A stretch of 64,000 nucleotides of DNA from the NCBI RefSeq assembly GCF_008000755.1, contig NZ_CP041690.1:2977260-3041259 (forward strand). Reading direction: 5' to 3'. A program made the translations under genes and the position numbers. This DNA comes from Youhaiella tibetensis. Its GTDB lineage: Bacteria > Pseudomonadota > Alphaproteobacteria > Rhizobiales > Devosiaceae. Below the pieces are notes generated by a model. The model ran no database searches, had not been told where the DNA came from, and worked only from the letters and a program-made list of their open reading frames with translations. Positions 14,885-22,872 of the stretch are shown here, piece after piece. Numbering within the stretch: the stretch's first letter is position 1; each line of letters starts with the position of its first letter.

Positions 14885-15450
14885 CCGAGAGGCCCGATCG
14901 CCTTGACCGCGGACGCTTGCGGGCCGTAGGGCCCTTCTTCGTCAGAGGCCACCGCCAGCACCTCGTCGCCCTCGGCCAGCGCATCGAAGCGCCCCTTGAG
15001 CACGGCCTCCGAGAAGAACAGCGTCGCCCCGTCATGCATTTCGATGAAGCCGTTGCGCACCGCCCCATCCAGGCGCGCGATGCGCCCATGCTCGGGCTGA
15101 TGGGCCAGTTGCTTGACGTCTTGGGGCGCCAGCTTGCGGAAATGGGTCGAGACCTGTTCGGCCGCCGTATGAAAGGCATCGGCCAGGGCAGTGTCGAACG
15201 CCTGCGGCCCGGCCGGCGATGGAAGATCGACGCTGCGCTTGCCGATCGCCAGGCCGCCCGGATAGGCGAGTTCCACATGGATGCTGACGACGCTCTTGTG
15301 GCCGATCTTGTTCTTGCCGTCGATGATCACGTGCCCTGAAATGACGGCGCGGTCGAGCCTATCCAGATTACCGGCCAACTCGTCGATCTTGGCGCGGATG
15401 CGGTCGCTCGGTTCGAAGTGACGGAAGCTGATTTCGATCGGTGCGTTCAT
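14881..15450 (-). CDS. Ribosome hibernation factor (HPF/RaiA) fused to a cold-shock-like domain
   Basis: 189 residues. The first ~100 residues ('IEISFRHFEPSDRIRAKIDE', 'HVIIDGKNKI', 'HVELAYPGG', 'ALADAFHTAAEQV') match the beta-alpha HPF/RaiA domain that binds the 30S decoding region and stores idle ribosomes. The C-terminal ~65 residues ('HGRIARLDGAVRNGFIEMHD', 'TLFFSEAVLKG', 'LAEGDEVLAVASDEEGPYGP') resemble a cold-shock/OB domain, not the dimerising tail of long HPF. GGGAGG lies 5 bases before the ATG at 15450. The nearby csp gene is on the same strand. The N-terminal call is firm; the C-terminal one comes from pattern only. Confidence 0.82.
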   Translation of the reverse strand: MNAPIEISFRHFEPSDRIRAKIDELAGNLDRLDRAVISGHVIIDGKNKIGHKSVVSIHVELAYPGGLAIGKRSVDLPSPAGPQAFDTALADAFHTAAEQVSTHFRKLAPQDVKQLAHQPEHGRIARLDGAVRNGFIEMHDGATLFFSEAVLKGRFDALAEGDEVLAVASDEEGPYGPQASAVKAIGPLG

Positions 15451-15510
15451 GGGAACCTCCCGGCGTTGCACTGAAGGATCAACTCGCCATGAGCGCTTGA
15501 AGTTGCGGCA

Positions 15511-15555
15511 GAAAAACAAAAACACCCGGCCCCGGCTGAGCGCCGGGACCGGGTG
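15511..15555 (-). terminator. Rho-independent terminator of the glycine-zipper lipoprotein gene
   Basis: On the minus strand CACCCGG and CCCGGC arms pair with GCCGGG and CCGGGTG, with a mismatch, and are followed by TTTTTGTTTTTC. It lies 37 bases after the lipoprotein stop codon. Confidence 0.88.
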
Positions 15556-15591
15556 CTGTCTATTGCCTAGACCAGTAAACTGGCTGACGGC

Positions 15592-15852
15592 TTAGCCGCG
15601 CGGGCAGGTATCGATGAACACCTGGCCCTTCGAATTGCGATAGTAGCACTTGCCGGGCTGGTCAGCGACCTTGCCGATGGCTGCACCGGCAACCGCGCCC
15701 AGACCCGCGCCAACCGCGGTGCCAAGGACCGAACCGGTCGTAGCGGCACCGATGATGCCACCACCAACGGCGCCAACGGCAGCACCCTGCTGCGTGCTGG
15801 TGCAAGCCGAGAGCGACAGCAGTGCCGCCGCGATCACGAGTAGTTTCTTCAT
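15592..15852 (-). CDS. Small outer-membrane lipoprotein with glycine zipper
   Basis: 86 residues. The signal peptide ends in a lipobox 'LSLSAC' with Cys17 as the lipidated residue; the next residues (TS) fit sorting to the outer membrane. Residues about 24-62 are a glycine/alanine-rich stretch ('GAVGGGIIGAATTGSVLGTA', 'GAGLGAVAGAAIG') forming the glycine-zipper 2TM domain seen in small Rick_17kDa-like lipoproteins. The C-terminus 'KCYYRNSKGQVFIDTCP' has two cysteines that may pair. Role is probably structural in the envelope. It is monocistronic, with its own promoter-like sequence and terminator. Confidence 0.85.
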   Translation of the reverse strand: MKKLLVIAAALLSLSACTSTQQGAAVGAVGGGIIGAATTGSVLGTAVGAGLGAVAGAAIGKVADQPGKCYYRNSKGQVFIDTCPRG

Positions 15853-15895
15853 TCTTGACCCTCCTGAGATGGTGCGGGCTCAATGCGGCTCGCGC

Positions 15896-15923
15896 TTTAT
15901 GGTTCCACCTTTAAACAAGTCAA
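15896..15923 (-). promoter_or_regulatory. Promoter for the glycine-zipper lipoprotein gene
   Basis: On the minus strand TTGACT (15923-15918) and CATAAA (15901-15896) are 16 bases apart, 44 bases before the start codon. Confidence 0.55.
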
Positions 15924-15959
15924 AAATGGGGCGGACGTCAATATGTGGCGCGATAGCAA

Positions 15960-16322
15960 CTACTTGCTATCGATAATTGCCGCCACGACCACGGCGATCC
16001 AGCCCCCGATCATGGCCGCTCCGCCCAACGGCGCGGCCCCCGGAAACACCCCTGCCCCGGTAAAATGTCGTGTGATGAGATCGCCGGCGAAAAGCAGTGT
16101 ACCCACGCCCAGGAGCAGCGCCGCAGCCTGCAGGGCCCTTCCCGGCAGCCGGAACAGCCCGAGCGCCAGGAGCGCAGGTCCGTGAGCCAGGCAGATTGTC
16201 GAGGCCGCCCCCAGCAGGTGCTCATCACCGCCATGGGAGGCAGCGGCCGCGAGCGCCACGCCGGCGCCCCCGATCAGGCCGCCCAGGCCGAGCGTGATGC
16301 GACTGAACATATCCCGTGCCAT
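15960..16322 (-). CDS. DUF423 family membrane protein
   Basis: 120 residues with four hydrophobic segments and no catalytic motif. The N-terminal segment 'GGLIGGAGVALAAAASHGG' followed by 'CLAHGPALLALG' has the DUF423 (YgdD-like) pattern, including the conserved histidines between the first helices. The function of DUF423 is not established. It is divergent from the MATE exporter gene, with 84 bases between starts. Confidence 0.78.
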   Translation of the reverse strand: MARDMFSRITLGLGGLIGGAGVALAAAASHGGDEHLLGAASTICLAHGPALLALGLFRLPGRALQAAALLLGVGTLLFAGDLITRHFTGAGVFPGAAPLGGAAMIGGWIAVVVAAIIDSK

Positions 16323-16406
16323 GGCAACCCCTTGGTGATCGGCAGCCCGGGGGTAGCAGCTTCCTCCGCCATCGGCTACAGGTCATGCGCGATAAGGAAG
16401 CCTTTC

Positions 16407-17837
16407 ATGACTGTCCAACTGGATTCGGACGCCGCCCTGGCGCCCGCAAACGTGCGCTCTGGCTGGAGCGCCGAACTCAAGGCGCTGTTTGCTCTCGCCT
16501 GGCCGCTGGTGCTCGCCCAGCTGGCGCAGAATGCCCTGTTCACGTCCGACGTCATCATGATGGGCTGGCTCGGCCCCAAATACCTAGCAGGCGGCGCGCT
16601 CGCCACGGCCTTCTTCAACATGTTCCTCATCGGCTCGATCGGTCTGGTCGGCGTCGTCGCCCCCATGGTGGCCCAGGCACTGGGAGCCCGCGACCTGCGC
16701 AGCGTGCAGCGCACCCTGCGGACCGCCTTCTGGGTCGTCATCGCCATTGCCGCCGTGCTCATTCCGGTGGTCTGGCAGGTCAAGCCCATCCTCCTCGCCC
16801 TCGGACAGAACCCCGAGGCGACCGACCTCGCCCAGGACTTCGTCCACCACGCCGCCTGGCTCTTCCTGCCGGCGCTCGGCCTTATCGTGCTGCGCTCGTT
16901 CCTTTCGGCCCATGGCGTAACGCGGCCGATCCTGGTGATCACCATCCTCGGCATCTTCATCAATGCGGGCCTCAACTACTGCCTTATGTTCGGCAATTTC
17001 GGCTTCCCCCGCCTCGAGCTCAAGGGGTCGGGCATCTCCACGGCCACTGTCAACCTGCTGATGTTCCTGATGATGCTCGGCTACGTGCTCTGGCACCGGC
17101 GCTATCGCCGCTACAACATCTTCGGCAACTTCTTCGCCATCGACTGGGCCCGCTTCCGCGAGATGTTCCGCATCGGCACCCCGATCGGTCTCACCGTCAT
17201 GGCCGAGGTAGGCCTCTTCTCGGCTGCAGCGATCCTCATGGGACTGCTCGGCACCGATGAGGTCGCCGCCCATGCCGTGGCGCTCCAGATCACCTCGATG
17301 GCCTTCATGGTGCCGCTCGGCCTCTCGCAGGCCACCACCGTCCGCGTCGGCCTGGCTTACGGCGCCGGCTCGCGCGAGGGCATCCGCAAGGCCGGCTGGT
17401 CTTCGATCGGCCTGACCCTGGCCTTCGAGTCCATTACCTGCACCCTGTTCCTGCTCTTCCCGCTACGCCTCGTGACCTTCTTCCTCGATCCGTCCCACGA
17501 GGCCAATGTGCACGCCATCGGCCTGGCGGCCACCTACCTAATCGTCTCGGCGCTCTTCCAGGTCGTCGACGGAACACAGGCCATCGCGGCCGCCTCGCTA
17601 CGCGGACTCAACGACACCAAGGTCCCGATGATCATCGCGATCGTCGGCTACTGGCTCGTCGGCCTGCCCGTGGCCTATCTCTGTGGCTTCGTCCTCGACT
17701 GGCGCGGGGTGGGCGTCTGGAGCGGCCTGGCGGCGGGTCTGGCGTTCGTCGCCATCGTCCTCACCGTCCGCTTCGCCATGCGCGAACGGCTCAACCTCAT
17801 CCGGTTCGACAAGCTCAGGGAGCAGTTGGACGCCTGA
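16407..17837 (+). CDS. MATE family multidrug/cation efflux transporter
   Basis: 476 residues and about twelve transmembrane helices in two similar halves: 'LAWPLVLAQLAQNALFTSDV' begins the first and 'FRIGTPIGLTVMAEVGLFSA' the second. Motifs 'GDGTQAIAAASLRG'-like ('DGTQAIAAASLRGLNDTKVP') late in the protein are typical of NorM-type exporters that expel drugs by sodium or proton exchange. The start at 16407 is the last ATG before the conserved N-terminal helix; upstream open frame overlaps the DUF423 gene. The stop lies 3 bases from that of the convergent miaA. Confidence 0.92.
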   Translation: MTVQLDSDAALAPANVRSGWSAELKALFALAWPLVLAQLAQNALFTSDVIMMGWLGPKYLAGGALATAFFNMFLIGSIGLVGVVAPMVAQALGARDLRSVQRTLRTAFWVVIAIAAVLIPVVWQVKPILLALGQNPEATDLAQDFVHHAAWLFLPALGLIVLRSFLSAHGVTRPILVITILGIFINAGLNYCLMFGNFGFPRLELKGSGISTATVNLLMFLMMLGYVLWHRRYRRYNIFGNFFAIDWARFREMFRIGTPIGLTVMAEVGLFSAAAILMGLLGTDEVAAHAVALQITSMAFMVPLGLSQATTVRVGLAYGAGSREGIRKAGWSSIGLTLAFESITCTLFLLFPLRLVTFFLDPSHEANVHAIGLAATYLIVSALFQVVDGTQAIAAASLRGLNDTKVPMIIAIVGYWLVGLPVAYLCGFVLDWRGVGVWSGLAAGLAFVAIVLTVRFAMRERLNLIRFDKLREQLDA

Positions 17838-17840
17838 TCG

Positions 17841-18725
17841 CTAGGGCGCGATCCAGGTCCAGTCACCCATCCGGTTACGCATCCAGGTGCGCTGCCGCTT
17901 GGCGTATTGGCGCGTCGCGATGATGGCGCGCTCGATGGCCTCGTCCTCGCTCATCCGGCCCGCGAGCACCGCGGCGATCTCGGGCACGCCGATGGCCTTC
18001 ATTGCCGGTAGCGCCGGGTCGAGGTCCATCGCCATGAGTGCGCCGACCTCGTCGACCGCGCCGCCATCGAACATGGTCTCGAACCGCCGCGCGATCCTCT
18101 CGCGCAGAACATCACGATCCGGGTTGAGCACGACGCGCTCGACCTCGAACCCTTCCAGCAGCCCGCTCTGGGCGGCATCCTGGAAGCTGGCAAGCGACCT
18201 GCCGGTTGCCTTTAGCACCGCCAAAGCCCGCACTACCCGCTGCGGATCAGGAGCCCTGAGGCGCCGGGCCATTTCCGGGTCACGCTCGGCGATCAGGCGA
18301 GCCCGATTCTCTGCATCAAGTCCTTGAATCTCTTTCTCAGCTTCGGCCACCACTTCGGCGGGGACAGTCGGAACCTCAGCGAATCCGTTTGTGAGCGCTT
18401 CGAAGTAAAGTCCTGTCCCACCTACGAAAATCAGTGGCCGCTCGCGATCCGTTTCTTGAATCAGTTTCTCAACTGCGCCGGCCCATGCTCCCGTCGAAAA
18501 CCGCTCGCTCGGCGAGACAAAGCCATAGAGGCGATGTTCCGCCTGCGCCTCCTCGGCAGCACTCGGGCGGGCGGTGACGACACGCAGGACGTCGTAGACC
18601 TGCATGGCGTCGGTGTTGACGACGATGCCGCCGCTCTCCCGGGCCCGCGCCAGGGCCAGCGCCGACTTGCCGCTGGCAGTCGGACCCGCTATCAACACCG
18701 CTCGCCTTTTCGGCGCTCCGCTCAT
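17841..18725 (-). CDS. miaA: tRNA dimethylallyltransferase
   Basis: Adds a dimethylallyl group to A37 of tRNAs reading UNN codons, improving decoding. 294 residues, the family's size. The P-loop 'GPTASGKSALA' is near residues 14-24; 'NTDAMQVYDVLRVVTARPS' is the family's DSxQxY region with Asn-Thr-Asp in place of the more common Asn-Ala-Asp-Ser; 'GGTGLYFEAL' and 'AIGVPE' follow, and the end 'ATRQYAKRQRTWMRN' is the typical tRNA-binding tail. ATG 18725 has AGAGGA 6 bases upstream and is favoured over ATG 18731. Divergent from serB. Confidence 0.95.
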   Translation of the reverse strand: MSGAPKRRAVLIAGPTASGKSALALARARESGGIVVNTDAMQVYDVLRVVTARPSAAEEAQAEHRLYGFVSPSERFSTGAWAGAVEKLIQETDRERPLIFVGGTGLYFEALTNGFAEVPTVPAEVVAEAEKEIQGLDAENRARLIAERDPEMARRLRAPDPQRVVRALAVLKATGRSLASFQDAAQSGLLEGFEVERVVLNPDRDVLRERIARRFETMFDGGAVDEVGALMAMDLDPALPAMKAIGVPEIAAVLAGRMSEDEAIERAIIATRQYAKRQRTWMRNRMGDWTWIAP

Positions 18726-18754
18726 CACCATTCCTCTGTCGTACCGGGTCCCAT

Positions 18755-19627
18755 ATGTCGGTTCTCTGCCTCATCGCCAACCCTTCCGATCCGGCGCTCG
18801 ACAGCGATCTGGTCAATGCCGTGCAGCGCGAGACGGGCGGGGAAATCAACTGGCTGACCCAGCGCATTGCCTGCGAGATCGTCGAGCCGAAGTCAACCGA
18901 CCCTCTCGCGACGGCGCGCCTGCACATCAAGGACCGCCCCGTCGATGCCGCGCTCGTCCGTGTCGAGAAGCGCCGTAAGAAGCTGCTCATCGCCGACATG
19001 GATTCCACCATGATCGAGCAGGAGTGCATCGATGAGCTCGCCGACGCGCTCGGCATCAAGGATCAGGTGGCCGACATCACCGCCCGCGCCATGAACGGCG
19101 AACTCGACTTCGAACAGGCGCTCGATACCCGCGTCGCCCTGCTCCGCGGGCTCGAGCGCGCCGTGATCGAGGAGATCCGCCGCGAGCGCATCACCCTCGC
19201 CCCGGGCGGTCGCGCCCTGGTCCACACCATGAAGGCCTATGGCGCTTATACCTCGCTCATCTCGGGCGGCTTCACCTTCTTTGCCGACTACATCGCCAAG
19301 CGCATCGGCTTTGACGAAGCCACAGCCAACGTCCTCGAGTTCGACGGCGATCGGCTGACCGGCACGGTGACCAAGCCCATCGTGGACAAGATGACCAAGC
19401 TCGGACGCCTCAACGCCCTCTCCGCCGAACGCGGCCTTGCCGTGGAAGAGACACTCGCTGTCGGCGATGGCGCCAACGACCTCGACATGATCCGGGCCTC
19501 CGGCCTGGGCGTGGCTCTGCACGCCAAGCCCGTCGTCGCCGAGCAGGCCCATGTCCGCATCGATCATGGTGACCTCACAGCCCTGCTCTATCTGCAAGGC
19601 TATAGCGACGAAGATTTCGTGCGATGA
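18755..19627 (+). CDS. serB: Phosphoserine phosphatase
   Basis: Last step of serine synthesis: dephosphorylates O-phosphoserine in the cytosol. 290 residues. The N-terminal ~75 residues form a small regulatory-type domain; the HAD catalytic domain starts with 'DMDSTM', Asp81 being the phosphorylated nucleophile. Motif II Ser is in 'SLISGGFTFF', motif III Lys in 'KMTKLGRLNAL' and motif IV acids in 'VGDGANDLDMI'. It heads a two-gene unit with a GNAT acetyltransferase whose start overlaps its stop (ATGA). Confidence 0.96.
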   Translation: MSVLCLIANPSDPALDSDLVNAVQRETGGEINWLTQRIACEIVEPKSTDPLATARLHIKDRPVDAALVRVEKRRKKLLIADMDSTMIEQECIDELADALGIKDQVADITARAMNGELDFEQALDTRVALLRGLERAVIEEIRRERITLAPGGRALVHTMKAYGAYTSLISGGFTFFADYIAKRIGFDEATANVLEFDGDRLTGTVTKPIVDKMTKLGRLNALSAERGLAVEETLAVGDGANDLDMIRASGLGVALHAKPVVAEQAHVRIDHGDLTALLYLQGYSDEDFVR

Positions 19628-20172
19628 ACCTGGAAACCGAACGCCTTATCCTGCGCCCCTGGGAAGATCGTGACCGCGCGCCGCTGGCCGCCATCCTCGG
19701 CGACCCGCATGTCCGTCGCTACTACCCGAGCACGGCCACGCCCGAAGAGGTCAACGCGCAGATCGATCACGCCATTGCCCGCACGGCCGAACACGGCTTC
19801 CACTTCTGGGCCGCCGAACACAAGGCAGACCGCAAGCTCATCGGTCTCGTCGGCGTCGCCAGCCTCTCCGACCGCATGCGCACCGTCATCGACAGCGATC
19901 CGGGCGTCGAGATCGGCTGGCAGTTCGACAAGAACTACTGGGGCCAGGGCCTGGCGCCCGAAGGGGCGCGGGCCTGGCTCGATCACGCCTGGAAGACGCT
20001 CGGGTTCGCAGAGGTCGTGGCATTCACCGCCCAGACCAACCTGCCAAGCCAGCGCGTGATGGAAAAGATCGGCATGCGCCGCGACCCGGCAGACGATTTC
20101 GCCCATCCGAACCTCGCCGAAGGGCACCCTTTGCGCCAGCACGTGCTCTACCGCATCAAGCGCCCCGGCTAA
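19624..20172 (+). CDS. GNAT family acetyltransferase (RimJ/RimL-like)
   Basis: 182 residues. The N-terminus 'LETERLILRPWEDRDRAPLA' is the hallmark of RimJ/RimL-type N-acetyltransferases. The acetyl-CoA loop is 'YWGQGLAPEGARAWL' (usual Q/RxxGxG/A), and 'TNLPSQRVMEKIGMRRDPAD' is the typical C-terminal element. The substrate may be a protein N-terminus or a small molecule. Its ATG overlaps the serB stop by 4 bases, so expression is coupled to serB. Confidence 0.9.
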   Translation: MNLETERLILRPWEDRDRAPLAAILGDPHVRRYYPSTATPEEVNAQIDHAIARTAEHGFHFWAAEHKADRKLIGLVGVASLSDRMRTVIDSDPGVEIGWQFDKNYWGQGLAPEGARAWLDHAWKTLGFAEVVAFTAQTNLPSQRVMEKIGMRRDPADDFAHPNLAEGHPLRQHVLYRIKRPG

Positions 20173-20192
20173 GCCGCCGGGACGCCTGCCGC

Positions 20193-21683
20193 CTATTGCA
20201 GGCGAACCGCGATGAAACGGCTGGCCATAGTGGCGTCGGTCACCTTGAACAGCACCGCCGGACGCCCCGCCTCCTTGGCGGCGCTCACCATCGAGACCAC
20301 GTCAGCCACCGTTTCGATGGGCTGCTGGTTCACCTCGCTGATGACCAGCCCCGGAATGATGCCCTTGTCCTCGGCATCGCTCTTGGCCGTGACGTCGGTG
20401 ACGATCACGCCCTTGACCTCTTCGGGGATGCCGTACTGCTTGCGCACTTCAGCGCTGAGGGGACCGGCTTCGAAGCCCACCAGTTCTGGCAGGCCGGGAG
20501 GCGGCCCGACCGGCGCGTCGGGGGCGTCAGGAGGCTGAGGAGGCTCCTGCTGCTGCTGGGCTTCGGCGATCTTCTGCTCGCCGACCTCAAGCCGGCCCAA
20601 TGAAATCTTGACGGTCTTGTCCTTGCCGTTGCGCAGGATCTTGACCTCGACGGACTTGCCAACTTCGGTCTGGGCGACAATGCGCGGAAGGTCCCGCATC
20701 TGCTCGATCGGCTTGCCGTCGAACTGCAGGATGAGATCGCCCACCTTGAGCACGCCATCCGATGGGCCGCCCTTGGTGATATCCACGACCATCGCGCCAT
20801 TGGTGTTGTGCCGCCCCAGGCTCGCCGCGATGTCGTCGGTCACGCCCTGGATGCCTACGCCCAGCCACCCGCGCCGGGTCTCGCCGAATTCGACCAGTTG
20901 CTCGATCACCGGTCGGGCGAGATTCGTCGCCACCGCGAAACCGATGCCGATCGAGGAGCCCCCGCGCGCCAGGAGCGCGGTGTTGATGCCCACGACCTTG
21001 CCGTCCATGTCGAACAGCGGCCCGCCGGAATTGCCTTGGTTGATGGCCGCGTCGGTCTGGATGAAGTTGTCGTAGGGACCCGAATTGATATCGCGGTTGC
21101 GCGCCGAGACGATGCCCAGTGTCACCGAGCCGCCCAGGCCGAACGGGTTGCCGATGGCCATGACCCAGTCCCCGACCTCGGCCGTATCGCTGTCGCCGAA
21201 TTCGACGAAGGGCAAGTCGCGACCGGCGTCGACCTTGAGTACCGCCAGATCGGTCTTGCTGTCGGTGCCGACGACGCGGGCCGGCAGCCGCGTGCCATCG
21301 GTCAGAAACACCTGGATTTCCTCGGCGCCGTCGATGACGTGATTGTTGGTGACGATCAGTCCCTCGGGCTTGATGATGAACCCCGAACCAAGGCTCTCCG
21401 CCTCGAGCTCGGCATCCGGTCCCTGCCCGTCATTGGGATTGAGATGGTCGAGCATGTCATCGAGCTGGCTGCCATCCGGCCCCTGCGGAAGGGGCACGCC
21501 CTGCCCGCCCGGAACATGGCGCGAGGTCCCGATATTGACCACCGCCGGCGACAATTGCTTGGCAAGCGCCGAAACCGAAGCCGGTCCCTGCGCGGTCGGC
21601 GAAGCCGCCCCGGCTGGAACGGCCGCCAATGTCACGGCGCCGAAGATGACAAGGGCACGCAGTGCCGCCCGGGCAAAACCCAT
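20193..21683 (-). CDS. degP: Do/HtrA-family periplasmic serine protease
   Basis: Protease-chaperone that degrades misfolded envelope proteins. 496 residues from the chosen ATG. A signal peptide ends near 'VPAGAASP'. The catalytic triad is clear: His in 'VTNNHVIDGAEE', Asp in 'DSKTDLAVLK' and Ser in 'NQGNSGGPLFD'. Two PDZ domains follow ('RRGWLGVGIQGV', 'GVIVTDVTAKSDAEDKGIIP') separated by a Q/P-rich linker. Upstream frame to 21797 is open, but GGGAGGG lies 5 bases before 21683. It follows hflC after a terminator, so it probably has its own promoter as well. Confidence 0.94.
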   Translation of the reverse strand: MGFARAALRALVIFGAVTLAAVPAGAASPTAQGPASVSALAKQLSPAVVNIGTSRHVPGGQGVPLPQGPDGSQLDDMLDHLNPNDGQGPDAELEAESLGSGFIIKPEGLIVTNNHVIDGAEEIQVFLTDGTRLPARVVGTDSKTDLAVLKVDAGRDLPFVEFGDSDTAEVGDWVMAIGNPFGLGGSVTLGIVSARNRDINSGPYDNFIQTDAAINQGNSGGPLFDMDGKVVGINTALLARGGSSIGIGFAVATNLARPVIEQLVEFGETRRGWLGVGIQGVTDDIAASLGRHNTNGAMVVDITKGGPSDGVLKVGDLILQFDGKPIEQMRDLPRIVAQTEVGKSVEVKILRNGKDKTVKISLGRLEVGEQKIAEAQQQQEPPQPPDAPDAPVGPPPGLPELVGFEAGPLSAEVRKQYGIPEEVKGVIVTDVTAKSDAEDKGIIPGLVISEVNQQPIETVADVVSMVSAAKEAGRPAVLFKVTDATMASRFIAVRLQ

Positions 21684-21850
21684 ACTAACCCTCCCGGCAA
21701 TCCCCCATGCCGCTGTCAGGGCGGCCAGGGGCACAAGAAAACAAGTCCGGGCCCGATGCAAGCTCGGGCACGGTGAGTTGAAGCTTGTTCCTACCATGGC
21801 GCCCCCCGAGCATTATGGCAGCAGCCGGGCTTTCCCCAACCGGAGGCCCA

Positions 21851-21884
21851 AACAAAAAACCCTCCCCGCTCGCGCGGGAAGGGT
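21851..21884 (-). terminator. Rho-independent terminator after hflC
   Basis: On the minus strand AACCCTTCCCGC pairs with GCGGGGAGGGTT (one G-T pair) around a short CGA loop and is followed by TTTTTGTTTG. It lies 26 bases after the hflC stop and separates hflKC from degP. Confidence 0.88.
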
Positions 21885-21909
21885 TCGCTTGTCAGTTCTG
21901 GAGCCGCCG

Positions 21910-22869
21910 TTACTGCGCGGCGGCAGGTTCGGCCGGAGTTGCGGCCGGCGCCTGGGGCGCCGCCTCGACGGAGGGAATCGCCGGCGCAGGCTGGCCACTG
22001 CTCTGGCCCGGATTGCCGAAGTACTGGAAGAAGTCGGAATCAGGCGACAGCACCATCGTCGTACCGCTCGAACCCAGCGCGTTCTTGTAGCTCTCCATGG
22101 AGCGATAGAACTGGAAGAATTCCGGGTCCTTGTTGTAGGCGGAAGCGAAGACCGAGCTGCGCTGGGCATCGCCCTCACCGCGCAGGACTTCGGAGTCCTT
22201 GCGGGCCGCAGCCACGATTTCGACCGCCTGGCGATCGGCGATGGCGCGCAGGCTCTGCGCCGCTTCCTTGCCGCGCGCACGCAGAAGCGCCGCTTCGGCC
22301 AGACGCTCGGCCTTCATGCGCTCGTAGGTCTGGGCGGAGACTTCCGGGGTCAGATCCGTACGCAGGATGCGCACGTCCACCACTTCGATCCCGAGCTCGG
22401 CCATATCCGGACGGATGAGGTCTCGGGCCTCGCGCATCATCTGCGAACGCTCTTCGGAGAGCGCGGCATTGAAGTTGCGCAGGCCGTAGACCTGGCGCAG
22501 GGCGGAGTCGAAGCGCGTGGCAATACGCTGCTCAGCCACCCGCAACTCGCCTTGCGAGCGCTCGCGGAAGAGACGCGGATCGGAAATGCGGTAGGTGAGG
22601 AACGCGTCCACGACGTAGAACTGACCGCCCGAGACCTGCAGGCGCATATTGGCCAGGTCATAGCGCAGCAGCCGGTTCTCGACGATCTGCACCGTATCGA
22701 CCAGCGAGGTCGGGATCTTGAAGTAAAGACCCGGTTCCTCATGGACATCGGTGATCCGGCCGAAGCGCATCACGATCGCCTGCTCGCGCTCGTTGACCAC
22801 ATACATGGACGAGAACGCGAGATAGACCACGGCAAGAAGGGCAACGCCAAGAATGATGAGACGGTTCAT
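21910..22869 (-). CDS. hflC: HflC, membrane protease modulator subunit
   Basis: SPFH/stomatin-type protein that assembles with HflK into a large periplasmic cage around the FtsH protease. 319 residues. An N-terminal transmembrane helix ('LIILGVALLAVVYLAFSSMY') is followed by 'VVNEREQAIVMRFGRI' starting the SPFH domain, then a long helical region with 'RAEAERLAEA'-type sequence ('RMKAERLAEAALLRARGKEA'). The C-terminal ~30 residues are Pro/Ala-rich. The start lies 3 bases after the hflK stop. Confidence 0.95.
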   Translation of the reverse strand: MNRLIILGVALLAVVYLAFSSMYVVNEREQAIVMRFGRITDVHEEPGLYFKIPTSLVDTVQIVENRLLRYDLANMRLQVSGGQFYVVDAFLTYRISDPRLFRERSQGELRVAEQRIATRFDSALRQVYGLRNFNAALSEERSQMMREARDLIRPDMAELGIEVVDVRILRTDLTPEVSAQTYERMKAERLAEAALLRARGKEAAQSLRAIADRQAVEIVAAARKDSEVLRGEGDAQRSSVFASAYNKDPEFFQFYRSMESYKNALGSSGTTMVLSPDSDFFQYFGNPGQSSGQPAPAIPSVEAAPQAPAATPAEPAAAQ

Positions 22870-22872
22870 GGC

